Both the position numbers and the translations under genes were made by a program. Below, one piece after another: positions 1-9,971 of a DNA stretch of 49,422 bases. Each line of letters begins with the position of its first letter. The first letter of the stretch is position 1. Under the pieces are notes generated by a model that was not told the origin of the DNA, ran no database searches, and saw only the letters and a program-made list of their open reading frames with translations. The DNA comes from an uncultured Colwellia sp. (GTDB taxonomy: Bacteria; Pseudomonadota; Gammaproteobacteria; Enterobacterales; Alteromonadaceae), in assembly GCA_913057925.1 (NCBI GenBank), contig CAJXPG010000008.1:1-49422 (forward strand), written 5' to 3'.

Positions 1-48
1 CGAGATCTAGTACGGTCTCGTGGGCTCGGAGATGTGTATAAGAGACAG
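1..48. other. Nextera/Tn5 library adapter (artefact)
   Basis: The 19-base Tn5 mosaic end occupies 30-48 and is preceded by the Nextera read-2 linker (15-29), an 8-base index CTAGTACG (7-14) and the tail of the P7 primer (1-6). This is library-preparation sequence, not genome. The same block recurs in reverse complement at 49377-49422. The index looks like the standard N702 i7 index, from memory. Confidence 0.98.
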
Positions 49-522
49 CTTATAAGGTAATTTAAATATCAATAATTATCGACACAACGCTACCTAATCA
101 TAAGCTATCAAACTATATTGTGACCGGCATTAACAGCAGGAATAATAGGCTTTGTATTTGTCTTATCACTAAAGGCCGAAAGTAAAATAACAGCTAGAAT
201 GATGAGTAAGTGCATAGATGTACTCTTTATGTCTTCAGCTACTATGAAAATATACTTAGAGGATATTTAGTGTACACCAAACGGTGGAGAAATAAACAAG
301 TTGTTGTTATTAAAAGATTAACTGTAACTCTGCTTATCTTGATAGTCGATTAACTAATAAAGCCCAAAACGTAGCCGACTTTTATGCAGTGTTCATGAGG
401 CATAATAAATAACCACTTGCCTTAAATAAGGCACGTGTTGTCGCAAATATTTATTCGCGGGAATGATTTATTATAATCTTGCTATAGTAGTGATAATAAA
501 ATTAATGCTTTAGCGGCTCCCT
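49..522. other. Gene-poor left end upstream of the sensor kinase
   Basis: There are 474 bases with no convincing gene. The best minus-strand candidate is a 35-codon frame at 108-215 with a hydrophobic start, too short and isolated to call. The right part is AT-rich and should hold the promoter of the regulator pair starting at 523; TATAAT-like hexamers occur near 472-477. A palindrome at 418-433 is listed separately. Confidence 0.5.
418..433. promoter_or_regulatory. Palindrome upstream of the kinase/regulator operon
   Basis: Seven-base arms TGCCTTA and TAAGGCA are separated by AA. The symmetry extends outward, after one mismatch, to CAC at 414-416 and GTG at 435-437, giving an imperfect 24-base palindrome about 85 bases before the kinase start. 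It has no T-tract, so it looks more like an operator than a terminator. The binding protein is unknown. Confidence 0.35.
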
Positions 523-1647
523 ATGAAAATGAATGATCATCTAAAAGAGTATCGTGACGAAAGCTCTTTGGCTATTGAACCTAAGGCTTTTTCAAAACAA
601 AGCCATCAATTCTGGACAATTCAAATTGCAGGTTGGCTCGGCTATGCACTGGTGGTTTTTTTAGCGATAATTCGTCCTCAGTTTGGCACCCCAGGTTTTA
701 ATCTTTCAGGGCAAATTACCAATCTCTTTGCAGAAACAATGAGTGGCTTTGTTCTATCTTATTTACAGTGGTTGTTTATTGGTAAAGTTGTCCACTTACC
801 TTTAAATCGCACGCTATTCTTAAGCTTTACCTTTGCCGCTTTTTTAGGACTTATTTACAACATTATCAAATTAAGTAGTTTCAAGGTCATTGTTTACGAC
901 CAACATTGGAATGAAGCATGGGATATGTTGGAGTTTGGTGGTTGGTTGATGTTCTCGTTAACCACCATGTTTGCTTGGACTTCTATCTTTTTTATCATGC
1001 TCTACAATACTCAATTGCAAAAAGAGCACGAGCGATTATTAAAAGCACAAACCTTGGCTAAAGATGCGCAACTTCAAATGCTAAGGTACCAATTAAATCC
1101 GCACTTTATGTTCAATACCATGAATGCGATTTCTACGCTTATTTTGAAGCATGAAAATGATAAAGCGAACGAAATGCTAGATAAACTTTGTGAGTTTTTT
1201 CGTTACTCGCTAGATTTTAAAGCAAAAACTACAACAACATTAAAGAAAGAGCTAGAGTTATTAGAGCTATACCTTTCGATTGAGAAAGTACGCTTTGGTC
1301 AGAGACTAAATATAAAGTTAGACATTGATGACAAGGCTCTAAATTGTCAAGTACCCAACATGTTGTTGCAGCCTCTGGTTGAGAATTCTATTAAATATGC
1401 CATTGAACCAAGAAAAGCTGGTGGCACCATTACCATTAAAGCTCACCCCTTGAATAATCAACTTGTGCTCACTGTTTTAGATGATGGTTTTGGACAAGAT
1501 GAACAGAATAAAAAAGGCTTTGGCATTGGCATCAGTAATACCGAATCAAGGTTAGATGCTATGTTTAATGGTAACTACAATATTAATTTAGTCTCAATTG
1601 ATGAACAGGGAACGAGTGTTGAGATTATTATGCCAGTTGAGAAGTAA
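523..1647 (+). CDS. LytS-like membrane sensor histidine kinase
   Basis: A 374-residue kinase of the LytS/AlgZ type (His_kinase family). Hydrophobic membrane segments fill roughly residues 30-165. A coiled linker follows, then the phospho-acceptor motif LNPHFMFN with His194, the N-box LLQPLVENSIKYAI and the ATP-binding DDGFG and GFGIGI motifs. It ends two bases before the LytTR regulator, so the two form one transcript and should be a cognate pair. ATG at 529 is an alternative start; neither has a strong ribosome binding site. Position next to the glucan locus suggests control of those genes, which is inference from context. Confidence 0.93.
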   Translation: MKMNDHLKEYRDESSLAIEPKAFSKQSHQFWTIQIAGWLGYALVVFLAIIRPQFGTPGFNLSGQITNLFAETMSGFVLSYLQWLFIGKVVHLPLNRTLFLSFTFAAFLGLIYNIIKLSSFKVIVYDQHWNEAWDMLEFGGWLMFSLTTMFAWTSIFFIMLYNTQLQKEHERLLKAQTLAKDAQLQMLRYQLNPHFMFNTMNAISTLILKHENDKANEMLDKLCEFFRYSLDFKAKTTTTLKKELELLELYLSIEKVRFGQRLNIKLDIDDKALNCQVPNMLLQPLVENSIKYAIEPRKAGGTITIKAHPLNNQLVLTVLDDGFGQDEQNKKGFGIGISNTESRLDAMFNGNYNINLVSIDEQGTSVEIIMPVEK

Positions 1648-1649
1648 TC

Positions 1650-2492
1650 ATGACTGAACGAGCATTAACCGCGATTATCGTTGATGATGAGCCGCTAGCC
1701 CTTGAAGGCTTAAAGTTAAGACTTGAAAAGATAGCTGAACTTGAAGTTATTGGCGAAGCGAGTGATGGCGACCAAGCCATACAGTTATGTCAAACACTCA
1801 ATCCTGACGTGATGTTTCTTGATCTTCAGTTGCCAGGATTAAATGGTATTGAGGTAGTACAAGCTTTACAGTCTGATATTTTACCTATGGTGGTTTTTGT
1901 TAGTGCCTATGGTGAGTATGCAATAGACGCTTTTGAATTAAATGCCATTGATTACATATTAAAACCAGCCAACCTGGGACGGTTAAAGAAAACTGTTGCC
2001 CGTATTTTAGAGCGTCGCGATACTGAAAAAACCACGAAGGAAAAGCCTGCTGAAAAATATAAGCTTCTCAAAGCGCTGGGCGAGTCCTCAGGTATTGCCA
2101 TTTCACAATTAGAAGACTGGTTAGAGTCTGATAAGCCAATGCCTACGGCTTTTAGCCAAGAACTAGTCATTAAAAATAGTGATAATGAGAAAGTATTTTT
2201 ACCTGTTGCTGACATTCGGTGGATTGATGCTGCAGGGGACTACATGTGTGTTCATACCCTCAAAGATACTCATATTGTACGTATCACCATGAAAAAGCTA
2301 GAAAGCCAGTTAGACGAGCGTATTTTCAAGCGAATTCATAAATCGACCTTAGTGAATGTTAATTGTATTGAAAGCATTAAGGCCCTGAAAAATAGTGAAA
2401 GCCTGTTAACGTTAGCTAATGATATTCAGCTTAAGGTGAGTCGAAACTTTAGCTCTGCTATTCAAGCTCTAGTTGAGTCAAAAGCGATTTAA
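1650..2492 (+). CDS. LytTR-family response regulator
   Basis: A 280-residue regulator. The N-terminal receiver has the acidic pair D12/D13, the phospho-acceptor D58 in MFLDLQLPG and the conserved lysine in ILKPAN. A linker covers about residues 120-170, and the C-terminal LytTR DNA-binding domain includes RIHKSTLVNV. It starts two bases after the kinase stop. Next downstream, in the same direction, is the GH16 glucanase. LytTR proteins bind pairs of short direct repeats about one helical turn apart; I looked for such a pair in 2493-2807 and found no clear one, so the target is unproven. Confidence 0.94.
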   Translation: MTERALTAIIVDDEPLALEGLKLRLEKIAELEVIGEASDGDQAIQLCQTLNPDVMFLDLQLPGLNGIEVVQALQSDILPMVVFVSAYGEYAIDAFELNAIDYILKPANLGRLKKTVARILERRDTEKTTKEKPAEKYKLLKALGESSGIAISQLEDWLESDKPMPTAFSQELVIKNSDNEKVFLPVADIRWIDAAGDYMCVHTLKDTHIVRITMKKLESQLDERIFKRIHKSTLVNVNCIESIKALKNSESLLTLANDIQLKVSRNFSSAIQALVESKAI

Positions 2493-2807
2493 GCTAGATA
2501 CACCGTTTAATTCCCTCAGAAAACTTATCATTACATAGTCTAAACCCCTTAGCGTGAAAAAATACCGCTTCACCGTGATTTTTGACGATTAAAAGATCAC
2601 ACCTCGTTTGTATCACGCCATGGCGCATATCAATTGTAACCATTTGTTATTTGGAACACGATGATTGTGGGGAAGCAGTACGCGTATTACTTTAATGTTC
2701 GCTTGCTTAACATTCAAATCATCAAATTAATAAAGCCTTTAATAAAAAAACAAAATCTTATTAATGCCGTGATTCAACAAAATAGTCAGCTATTTGGAAG
2801 ACAAATT
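2493..2807. other. Leader region of the glucan-utilisation genes
   Basis: There are 315 bases between the regulator and the lipoprotein start at 2808. An open frame continues upstream of 2808 to 2661, but it lacks a signal peptide and a ribosome site, so I treat it as leader. The region should carry the glucanase promoter. No strong hairpin terminator follows the regulator, so read-through is possible. Confidence 0.5.
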
Positions 2808-5489
2808 ATGATTAAAGTTGCAAAGAAAATAACAACACTTTGTATTTTGGCCACAACATCAGCACTGATCGGCTGTGGCGGAAGTGCAGAAACTAAAACA
2901 GACCCAAGCGTCATTGATCCAAGCTTGCCAGTAAGCGACTGGCAAATGGTGTGGAGTGATGAATTCAATGGCAGTGCAATCGATTCAGCTAATTGGACCC
3001 ATGAAGTTAACTGTTGGGGTGGTGGTAACAACGAGAAGCAATGTTACACCGAAGATGCTGCTAACTCTTTTGTCAGCGATGGCACATTGAAATTAGTCGC
3101 GCTACCTGCCGAAGAAGGCGCAGAACTACCATATACCTCAGCACGTATTATCAGTAAAAACAAAGCTGATTTTAAATATGGCCGCTTTGAAATTAAAGCT
3201 AAAATGCCATTTGGACAAGGTAGTTTTCCAGCATTTTGGATGCTACCAACCGATGAAACCTATGGTGGCTGGCCTAAGTCCGGTGAAATCGACATTCTTG
3301 AAACGGTCAATTTAAAAACGGTAAACGACGAAGGTGTTGTTGAAAATAACATTCACGGTACTTTACATTATGGCAAAGAGTGGCCAGATAATTCGCACTC
3401 AGGTAAGTCATATAGTATGCCTGATGCTGTGAATCCAGCAGATGATTTTCATGTTTATGCTGTTGAATGGCAAGAGGGTGAAATTCGTTGGTATGTTGAT
3501 AATTATTTATATGCGACTCAACGAAAATCTGAAGTGCGTTATAACAGCAAAGATGAGCCGGTAGGTTTAGCACATCAAGGTTGGTTTGCTGAGTACTATG
3601 ATGCAGTAACTGGTGAAATGACAACGCACTGGGACAATGCGCCTTATGATCAAGACTTCTTCATGATCTTAAATAACGCGGTTGGTGGCGACTGGGCTGA
3701 AAATACCAATGATTTAGGTATTGATGCAGAGGCTTTTGCCAACGGTCAAACCTTTGAAATTGACTATATTCGTGTTTATCAGTGTCAGCAAAACCCAGAT
3801 ACAGGTAAAGGTTGTGAAAGCATTCGTGGTGGCTGGGATATGGAAGCTACGGAAGAATTACCTACCGGTGCATTAGTGCTTGGTAAGGCACCAATTCCTT
3901 CACCACCTTCTTCTGGTGTTCCGCAAAATTTAACGATTTTCTCTGGCACTATTAATCCTAATTGGCCAGCATGGGACTGTTGCGGCGGTTCAACACCTAC
4001 AGTAGTTGCAGATGACACCGCTGGCGAGGTGATGGAATTTACTGTTGGTGCAGAGCCAACCGTTAATGGCTTTATCTCTCGTGCTGACAATATTACTGAC
4101 CCTGAAGGCAAAGCTAGTCCATTTGACGCTTCTCCCATTATTGAAACAGGCAATGTGAGTTTTGATTTAAACATTGTCACTGCGCCAAATGATGCTACGG
4201 CTGCTTGGATGGTTAAAATTGAAAGTACCGGTGGTGCTACTGCCGCTGAAGTTTTATTAACAGATAATGTGGAAGGTGTAGTACCTGCAGTAGGAGAGTG
4301 GCAAAGTTATTCATTCTCATTACAAACATTAGCAGATGCTGGCTTAGATGTTAGTGCTATTGATGTGGTGATGATTTTCCCTGCATGGGGTGCCGGTGAA
4401 GGCGCGCAATACCGTGTTAATAACCTTGAGATTGCAGCAGATATTTCATCTCCAGCGTTAGTAGTATTCGCTGATGAAGAGAATACTAGCTGGCCAATGT
4501 GGGATTGTTGTGGTGGTTCTACACCAATGGTTGAAATAGATGATGTAGATCATGGCAATGTTGCTGAGTTTTCAATTGGTGCTAACCCAACGGTTATGGG
4601 CTTTATTTCAAGAGCCGACAATATTACTGACCCAGATGCAGCGCCTGCACCATTTGATGCAAGCTCAATTTTAGCGAACGGTGTTATCGAGTTTGAAATG
4701 AAAGTCACCTCTATGCCAAATGATAGCGCTGCCGCTTGGATGTTTAAAGTTGAGTCTAATGCCGGTGATACCGCAGCAGAGTTAGCACTTACCGAAAGTA
4801 TTGAAGCAGTCGCTCCAGTAGCTGACCAATGGCAAACTTATACCTTTAACCTGTCTGATTTAGCTGATGCTGGTTTAGATGTTAGTGCTATTGATGTATT
4901 AATGATGTTCCCTGCATGGGGTGCTGGTGAAGGTGCTATTTACCGCATTGATAATGTGAAAATTTATGATCCAAGTGCAGTTGATACAGGCTCAAATCAT
5001 GTGTTATTTGCTGAAGCAGCAAAAGAGCAGTGGAGCATTTGGGATTGTTGCGCGGGTTCTACCCCAACCGTTGAAAATGATGATACGGCACATGGTATGA
5101 CAGCAGAGTTTGTTATTGGTGCTTCGCCAACAGTTATGGGGGTTTTAGCTGATGATGATGTTTCTCTAGATGCTTCAAACTTACTTGCTACAGGTATTGT
5201 TCAATTTGAAATGAAAGTGACTAGCATGCCGAATGATTCAAGTGCAGCTTGGATGTTTAAAATTGAATCTATTGGTGCAAGCTCTGCAGTTGAACTTAAT
5301 TTAACGGCTAGCCAAGAAGGTTTAGCGCCAGTTGTTGACCAATGGCAAACCTATACCTTCTCACTACAAAGTTTATATGACGCTGGTTTAGATATTAGCG
5401 CAATTAACGTCTTAATGGTTTTCCCTGCTTGGGGCTCGGGTGAAGGAGCGGTATATCGTCTAGATAACATTGTTATCAAGGCACCTTAA
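2808..5489 (+). CDS. GH16 endo-beta-1,3-glucanase (laminarinase) lipoprotein with three C-terminal modules
   Basis: The start at 2808 is preferred: GGAAG lies seven bases upstream, and the protein then begins with a lipoprotein signal ending in LIGC (893 residues in all). The GH16 catalytic domain spans about residues 40-325, with nucleophile and acid/base in EIDILE (E160, D162, E165). In this family the motif marks retaining endo-glucanases; with a GH3 partner beside it, laminarin is the likely substrate. Three copies of a module of about 165 residues follow, each starting near W..WDCC.GSTP, probably carbohydrate-binding beta-sandwiches. The protein is probably anchored in the outer membrane. 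Confidence 0.93.
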   Translation: MIKVAKKITTLCILATTSALIGCGGSAETKTDPSVIDPSLPVSDWQMVWSDEFNGSAIDSANWTHEVNCWGGGNNEKQCYTEDAANSFVSDGTLKLVALPAEEGAELPYTSARIISKNKADFKYGRFEIKAKMPFGQGSFPAFWMLPTDETYGGWPKSGEIDILETVNLKTVNDEGVVENNIHGTLHYGKEWPDNSHSGKSYSMPDAVNPADDFHVYAVEWQEGEIRWYVDNYLYATQRKSEVRYNSKDEPVGLAHQGWFAEYYDAVTGEMTTHWDNAPYDQDFFMILNNAVGGDWAENTNDLGIDAEAFANGQTFEIDYIRVYQCQQNPDTGKGCESIRGGWDMEATEELPTGALVLGKAPIPSPPSSGVPQNLTIFSGTINPNWPAWDCCGGSTPTVVADDTAGEVMEFTVGAEPTVNGFISRADNITDPEGKASPFDASPIIETGNVSFDLNIVTAPNDATAAWMVKIESTGGATAAEVLLTDNVEGVVPAVGEWQSYSFSLQTLADAGLDVSAIDVVMIFPAWGAGEGAQYRVNNLEIAADISSPALVVFADEENTSWPMWDCCGGSTPMVEIDDVDHGNVAEFSIGANPTVMGFISRADNITDPDAAPAPFDASSILANGVIEFEMKVTSMPNDSAAAWMFKVESNAGDTAAELALTESIEAVAPVADQWQTYTFNLSDLADAGLDVSAIDVLMMFPAWGAGEGAIYRIDNVKIYDPSAVDTGSNHVLFAEAAKEQWSIWDCCAGSTPTVENDDTAHGMTAEFVIGASPTVMGVLADDDVSLDASNLLATGIVQFEMKVTSMPNDSSAAWMFKIESIGASSAVELNLTASQEGLAPVVDQWQTYTFSLQSLYDAGLDISAINVLMVFPAWGSGEGAVYRLDNIVIKAP
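3927..5486 (+). repeat. Triple protein-module repeat in the GH16 enzyme
   Basis: Three homologous units lie at about 3927-4443, 4455-4970 and 4998-5486. All share WDCC[GA]GSTP, a segment like MPNDS.AAWMFK, a stretch like DAGLDVSAIDV and FPAWG.GEGA. Units 1 and 2 also share FISRADNITDP, which the third lacks, so the third is shorter. The adjacent cysteine pair in each unit is unusual. The fold is not identified; an Exop_C-like or carbohydrate-binding galactose-binding fold is possible. Confidence 0.9.
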
Positions 5490-5561
5490 TCACTCGTTAA
5501 TGAAATAGTCGAGTGGCGCTTAGTCACTCAATTACAACCAATTTAAGAAAGTAGGATAATC

Positions 5562-8540
5562 ATGAAACATTCACAATTTTCTAAAAAACGCTTAGCCGTT
5601 TATATTTCAGCTATTCTTGCTACAGGCATGGGTAGTCAAGTGTTTGCTGAAGAAGCAAAAGAAGCAAATTTAACCGATAGTAAAAAAGATGACGTTGAAG
5701 TGATTGAAGTTACCGGTATCAAAGGTAGTTTAATCCGTTCAATGAATGTCAAAAGAGACATGTCAGGGGTGGTTGATGCCATTTCAGCAGAAGAGATGGG
5801 GAAATTCCCAGACACTAACTTAGCGGAATCTTTACAACGCATCACTGGTGTTACCGTTAGTCGCAGTAATGGTGAAGGTAGTCAAATAACAGTACGTGGT
5901 TTCGGGCCTGATTTTAACTTAGTTACATTAAATGGCAGACAAATGCCAGGTACAGGTAATAGTCGCTCATATAGCTTTGAAAATTTATCATCAGACGGTG
6001 TTTCAGCGCTAGAAGTATATAAAACAGCTCGCGCAGAGAATCCAACGGGTGGTTTAGGAGCAACGGTTAATATTGTTACCAGTAAGCCGCTTTCAAGCCC
6101 AGGTGAGAAAATGTCACTGTCGGCTAAAGCTATTCATGATACTTCTAACGAAGAAGGTGATGATGTGACGCCAGAGTTCTCAGCGTTATATTCCAATAGC
6201 TTTTTTGATGACAGCTTTGGTTTTGCCTTTTCTGTCAATCATCATCAACGTGATTTTCAACAGCAAAGTGCCAATATTCAAGGTTGGCAAGCCAATGTTG
6301 ATTTACCTACCAGTTTAGATGAATCCAAAGTCATTGATCCTCGTCCGCTCGATGATGAAGGCAATCGTGTCGGTAATCACTTTTTCCCGCGTGATATGAA
6401 CTATGCAATTAATAATCTTGAACGTGAAAGAACCAATGGTCATGCGGTCGTTCAGTATGCACCTGTTGATGATTTAATCATTTCTGTTGATTACACCGGA
6501 ACCAAAGCGATAACCGGTTCAAACTCAACGGGTTGGGGGATGTGGAATGATTACGGCGGCAACATCAATGCTTATGAGCTTGATGCAAATGGTACGGTAG
6601 TTTATGCCGATATCAGTGGTAATGATGGTTCATATACCGCATCACGTTCAACCACTGAAGTTGAAGAGCAATCAATTGGTTTAAACATCGATTGGCAAGT
6701 GAATGATTCATTATTCTTAACCTTTGATTACCATGATTCAAGCAGTGAAACTGACAATGGTGCCGATGAAGGTTTAGGTAGTGACGGCTCGCTGGTCTTG
6801 GGCTCAGATCAACTTGAAACCAAGACTTATGATTACCGCACTGGTGAAGTTCCACATGCAGAAATATTATGGAAAAACGGCAGCAATGAACTTATGCCAA
6901 GTGAAATTGACTCACATTTCAGTCAGTTTGTTCACAGCCCTGGTAAATCAACCGTAGAACAGGTGCAGCTTGATGGTGTGTGGGACAATAATAGTTTCGA
7001 TATTCCGTTAGTTGATATCAAATTTGGCGCCGCTTATACCGAACAAGAGATGAGTGGTTCCAATGCTTGGAGTGGTTTAATTGGTGGTTTCTTATTTAAT
7101 CCGTCATGGCCAGAGATGTTTCCTGATGGCATGTTTACTCGCCACGATACCAGCGACTTTTTATCAGAGCTCGATGGTGGCGGTAGTCAATTAAACCCAC
7201 ATTATTATTACACCTTTGATTTTGATGAAGTGGTCTCACGCTCACAAGCTTTTTTAACTAACGATGTACTCGGTGGTGATGATTATTTTGCTACTACAGC
7301 ATATCACCCTATGGGAACATTCTCCCAAGGTAGCGTACAAGAAGACACTACCAGTGTTTACATTGATAGCTCATGGGAGTTTGATGTAGCCGACTTTCCA
7401 GTACAAATTAATGCTGGTCTTCGTTATGAACAAACTGATGTTACCAGTACGGTGATGCAGCCGGTACCTACCGATGTATGGTGGAAAGGTGGCAGTGAGT
7501 GGCATACGCAATATTTAGCCGGTGAGAATAACTTTCTAACCATGGAAGGCGAGCATGATGTCTTCTTACCTATGATAGATGTTCGTGTGGATTTAACGGA
7601 TGAATTAGTCAGCCGTGTTTCTTGGGGCAAAACCATTTCTCGTGCACCTTTAGGCTCATTAGCTGGTGGTAGAAGTTTATCGGGTAGTCCTAAAATTGGC
7701 TCTCGTAATGGCGGTGAAGGCAATACTAATTTACAACCGTTTGAGTCTACTAACTTTGATTTAAGCCTTGAGTACTACTATGGCGAAGGCAGTTATGCCT
7801 CTATTGGTTACTTCAATAAAGATGTTAAAAACTTTGTTGGCAGTCAGATTACTGAAACTACCATTGATGGCTTTAGAGATATTTACCAAGGGCCTCGCTG
7901 GGATCAAGCAGTAGCTGATATTGAAGGTCGTGGTGACCAAGCGACTAACGATGCAGTATTTGCTCAAATGCAGGCCAATGGATCTGCACTTAATGAGCAA
8001 GGTTATTTAGTACCAAACTCAGATGATCCATTAATGCTATGGGATATTACGCGTCCATTTAACGCGCCAGATACCAAAAATGTTTATGGTGTTGAAGTAG
8101 CACTACAGCATTTAATTGGTGAAAGCGGTTTTGGTTTTGGCGTAAATGCCACCATGGTTGAAGGGGATGTTGAATTTGATGTTAACAGCCTTAGTCAGCA
8201 AACGCCGTTAACGGGTTTGAGCGACTCAGCTAACTTCCAAGCTTTTTATGAAAAGCATGGTTTGTCTGTGAAAGTCACTTACGCATGGCGTGATGAGTAT
8301 CTGATTGGTGTTGGTCAATCACAAGGCTCATCAGATAACCCGCCACAATTTGCTAAAGAGTTTGGTCAGTGGGACATGAGCGTTAACTATGATGTTACCG
8401 AACAGTTCACTGTTTTCTTTGAAGGCATTAACTTAAATAATGAAACCGAACAAGGTTTTGGCCGTTATGAAGAGCAGTTCTTATATGCTCGTGAATACGG
8501 ACCGCGTTACGCCTTAGGTGTTCGTTATAGCTTTCAGTAA
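5562..8540 (+). CDS. TonB-dependent receptor, oligosaccharide importer
   Basis: A 992-residue outer-membrane receptor. It has a signal peptide ending near VFAEE, a TonB-box-like segment (VEVIEVTGIKGSL), a plug domain with SLQRITGVTVSR and ITVRGFGP, and a long barrel ending in an aromatic residue run (RYSFQ). The size and the opening IKGSL...R are typical of the large receptors that import glycan oligomers in Alteromonadales. AGGA lies just upstream of the ATG. Sitting between the endo-glucanase and the sugar permease, it probably carries laminari-oligosaccharides into the periplasm; the substrate is inferred from context. Confidence 0.93.
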   Translation: MKHSQFSKKRLAVYISAILATGMGSQVFAEEAKEANLTDSKKDDVEVIEVTGIKGSLIRSMNVKRDMSGVVDAISAEEMGKFPDTNLAESLQRITGVTVSRSNGEGSQITVRGFGPDFNLVTLNGRQMPGTGNSRSYSFENLSSDGVSALEVYKTARAENPTGGLGATVNIVTSKPLSSPGEKMSLSAKAIHDTSNEEGDDVTPEFSALYSNSFFDDSFGFAFSVNHHQRDFQQQSANIQGWQANVDLPTSLDESKVIDPRPLDDEGNRVGNHFFPRDMNYAINNLERERTNGHAVVQYAPVDDLIISVDYTGTKAITGSNSTGWGMWNDYGGNINAYELDANGTVVYADISGNDGSYTASRSTTEVEEQSIGLNIDWQVNDSLFLTFDYHDSSSETDNGADEGLGSDGSLVLGSDQLETKTYDYRTGEVPHAEILWKNGSNELMPSEIDSHFSQFVHSPGKSTVEQVQLDGVWDNNSFDIPLVDIKFGAAYTEQEMSGSNAWSGLIGGFLFNPSWPEMFPDGMFTRHDTSDFLSELDGGGSQLNPHYYYTFDFDEVVSRSQAFLTNDVLGGDDYFATTAYHPMGTFSQGSVQEDTTSVYIDSSWEFDVADFPVQINAGLRYEQTDVTSTVMQPVPTDVWWKGGSEWHTQYLAGENNFLTMEGEHDVFLPMIDVRVDLTDELVSRVSWGKTISRAPLGSLAGGRSLSGSPKIGSRNGGEGNTNLQPFESTNFDLSLEYYYGEGSYASIGYFNKDVKNFVGSQITETTIDGFRDIYQGPRWDQAVADIEGRGDQATNDAVFAQMQANGSALNEQGYLVPNSDDPLMLWDITRPFNAPDTKNVYGVEVALQHLIGESGFGFGVNATMVEGDVEFDVNSLSQQTPLTGLSDSANFQAFYEKHGLSVKVTYAWRDEYLIGVGQSQGSSDNPPQFAKEFGQWDMSVNYDVTEQFTVFFEGINLNNETEQGFGRYEEQFLYAREYGPRYALGVRYSFQ

Positions 8541-8550
8541 ATCCTGATAT

Positions 8551-8585
8551 AACGGCTTATTACATTAACCTAATAAGCCGTTTTT
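8551..8585 (+). terminator. Intrinsic terminator after the TonB receptor
   Basis: A 12-base perfect stem (8551-8562 with 8571-8582, core CGGCTTATTA) encloses an eight-base loop and runs into five T's at 8581-8585. It separates the GH16/receptor unit from the permease/GH3 unit. Confidence 0.88.
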
Positions 8586-8686
8586 GGTACCACTTCATTT
8601 GATATTTCCTTTAAGTTAGTTGCCTACTTAGTCGCTGACTTATTGATTATATTTTTTAAATCAATTAGTTCATAGGAATTCTGCTC

Positions 8687-9967
8687 ATGGCTAGTACATC
8701 TGTGACCCTAGAATCCCAGGCAAATAATGCTCCTTCAGCGTTACCTAGCAATTATCGATTTGCCTTATTTTCTTTAACCACTTTATTTTTTATTTGGGGT
8801 TTTATTACCTGCCTCAATGACATCTTAATTCCTTACTTAAAAGACGCATTCTCCTTGAGTTATACCCAAGCGATGTTAGTGCAGTTTTGTTTTTTTGGTG
8901 CCTATTTCATCGTCTCATTACCTGCGGGAAAACTAGTCAGCAAGATAGGTTATAAAAAAGGCATTGTTACCGGCTTAACTATCGCAAGCTTTGGCTGTTT
9001 GCTTTTTTATCCTGCCGCTGAAATGGGCGTTTACGGGGTGTTTCTATTAGCGCTATTTGTGCTTGCTGCTGGGATTACCATATTGCAAGTATCAGCAAAC
9101 CCATACGTTACTGCTCTAGGCCCTGCCAATACTGCTTCTTCTCGCCTAACGATGACTCAAGCCTTTAACGCGTTAGGAACAACTGTTGCTCCCTTCTTTG
9201 GGGCTTGGTTAATCTTCAACGGCATTGAAAGTGGCTTGGAAACAGCTATTGAGCCGTCAGCAACCGTTGAAGCAACGGCAGTACAAATACCTTACTTACT
9301 TTTAGCTGCTAGCTTACTTGGTTTAGCCTTTGTTTTTTCGATGTTAAATTTGCCAAATCTAGGCAAAAGTCAGCAATCTGACACGGCAAGTGAGAAGGCT
9401 TGGGATTTCAGGCATTTAAGGTTAGGTGCCGTAGGCATCTTTCTTTATGTTGGTGCTGAAGTGTCAATTGGTAGCTTCTTGGTCAGTTTTCTACAACAAC
9501 CAAGCGTTGCGGGTATGGCGGAATCCCAAGCAGCAAAATATATCGCCTTTTACTGGGGCGGTGCTATGGTTGGCCGTTTTATCGGTGCGCTTATTATGCA
9601 ACATATTGCGGCAGGTAAAGTACTCGCCTTTAATGCGTTGATGGTTATTTTGCTTATTACTATTGCTATCACCTTTGATGGCGACATTGCTATGTGGTCA
9701 ATTCTTGCGGTAGGGCTGTTCAACTCCATCATGTTCCCGACAATCTTTAGTTTGGCTATCCATAAACTTGGTGATGCCACCAGTAACGGCGCCGGTATTT
9801 TATGTTTGGCCATTGTTGGTGGTGCCATTGTGCCATTAGCTCAAGGTGTTTTTGCCGACATAATAGGGGTACAACTCGCCTTTATTCTTCCAGCACTGTG
9901 TTACGTATTTATTGGTTATTACGGTCTTCGTGGCTCAAAACCAAGCGACGCTTCTCAACAAGGTTAA
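8687..9967 (+). CDS. Sugar MFS permease (FucP/GluP-like)
   Basis: A 426-residue major-facilitator protein with about twelve membrane segments. [18 protein letters not shown] near residues 35-52 is the signature of the FucP/GluP sugar:H+ symporter branch, and the loop [11 protein letters not shown] follows. The next gene begins four bases after the stop, so the permease and the GH3 enzyme are co-transcribed. The likely job is uptake of glucose released in the periplasm; FucP relatives differ in substrate, so glucose is inferred from the neighbouring glucanases. Confidence 0.92.
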   Translation: MASTSVTLESQANNAPSALPSNYRFALFSLTTLFFIWGFITCLNDILIPYLKDAFSLSYTQAMLVQFCFFGAYFIVSLPAGKLVSKIGYKKGIVTGLTIASFGCLLFYPAAEMGVYGVFLLALFVLAAGITILQVSANPYVTALGPANTASSRLTMTQAFNALGTTVAPFFGAWLIFNGIESGLETAIEPSATVEATAVQIPYLLLAASLLGLAFVFSMLNLPNLGKSQQSDTASEKAWDFRHLRLGAVGIFLYVGAEVSIGSFLVSFLQQPSVAGMAESQAAKYIAFYWGGAMVGRFIGALIMQHIAAGKVLAFNALMVILLITIAITFDGDIAMWSILAVGLFNSIMFPTIFSLAIHKLGDATSNGAGILCLAIVGGAIVPLAQGVFADIIGVQLAFILPALCYVFIGYYGLRGSKPSDASQQG

Positions 9968-9971
9968 TTTT

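Noticed and set aside
108-215. 35-codon minus-strand frame with hydrophobic start
   Set aside because: Too short, no homology recognised, and next to the adapter-bounded end.
2493-2807. LytTR target repeats before the GH16 gene
   Set aside because: Only one nine-base near match (ACCGTTTAA near 2502) and no second copy at the expected distance.
3785-4180. Minus-strand 131-codon frame within the GH16 gene
   Set aside because: It is antisense to a well-supported enzyme; its open frame follows from the codon pattern of the modules.
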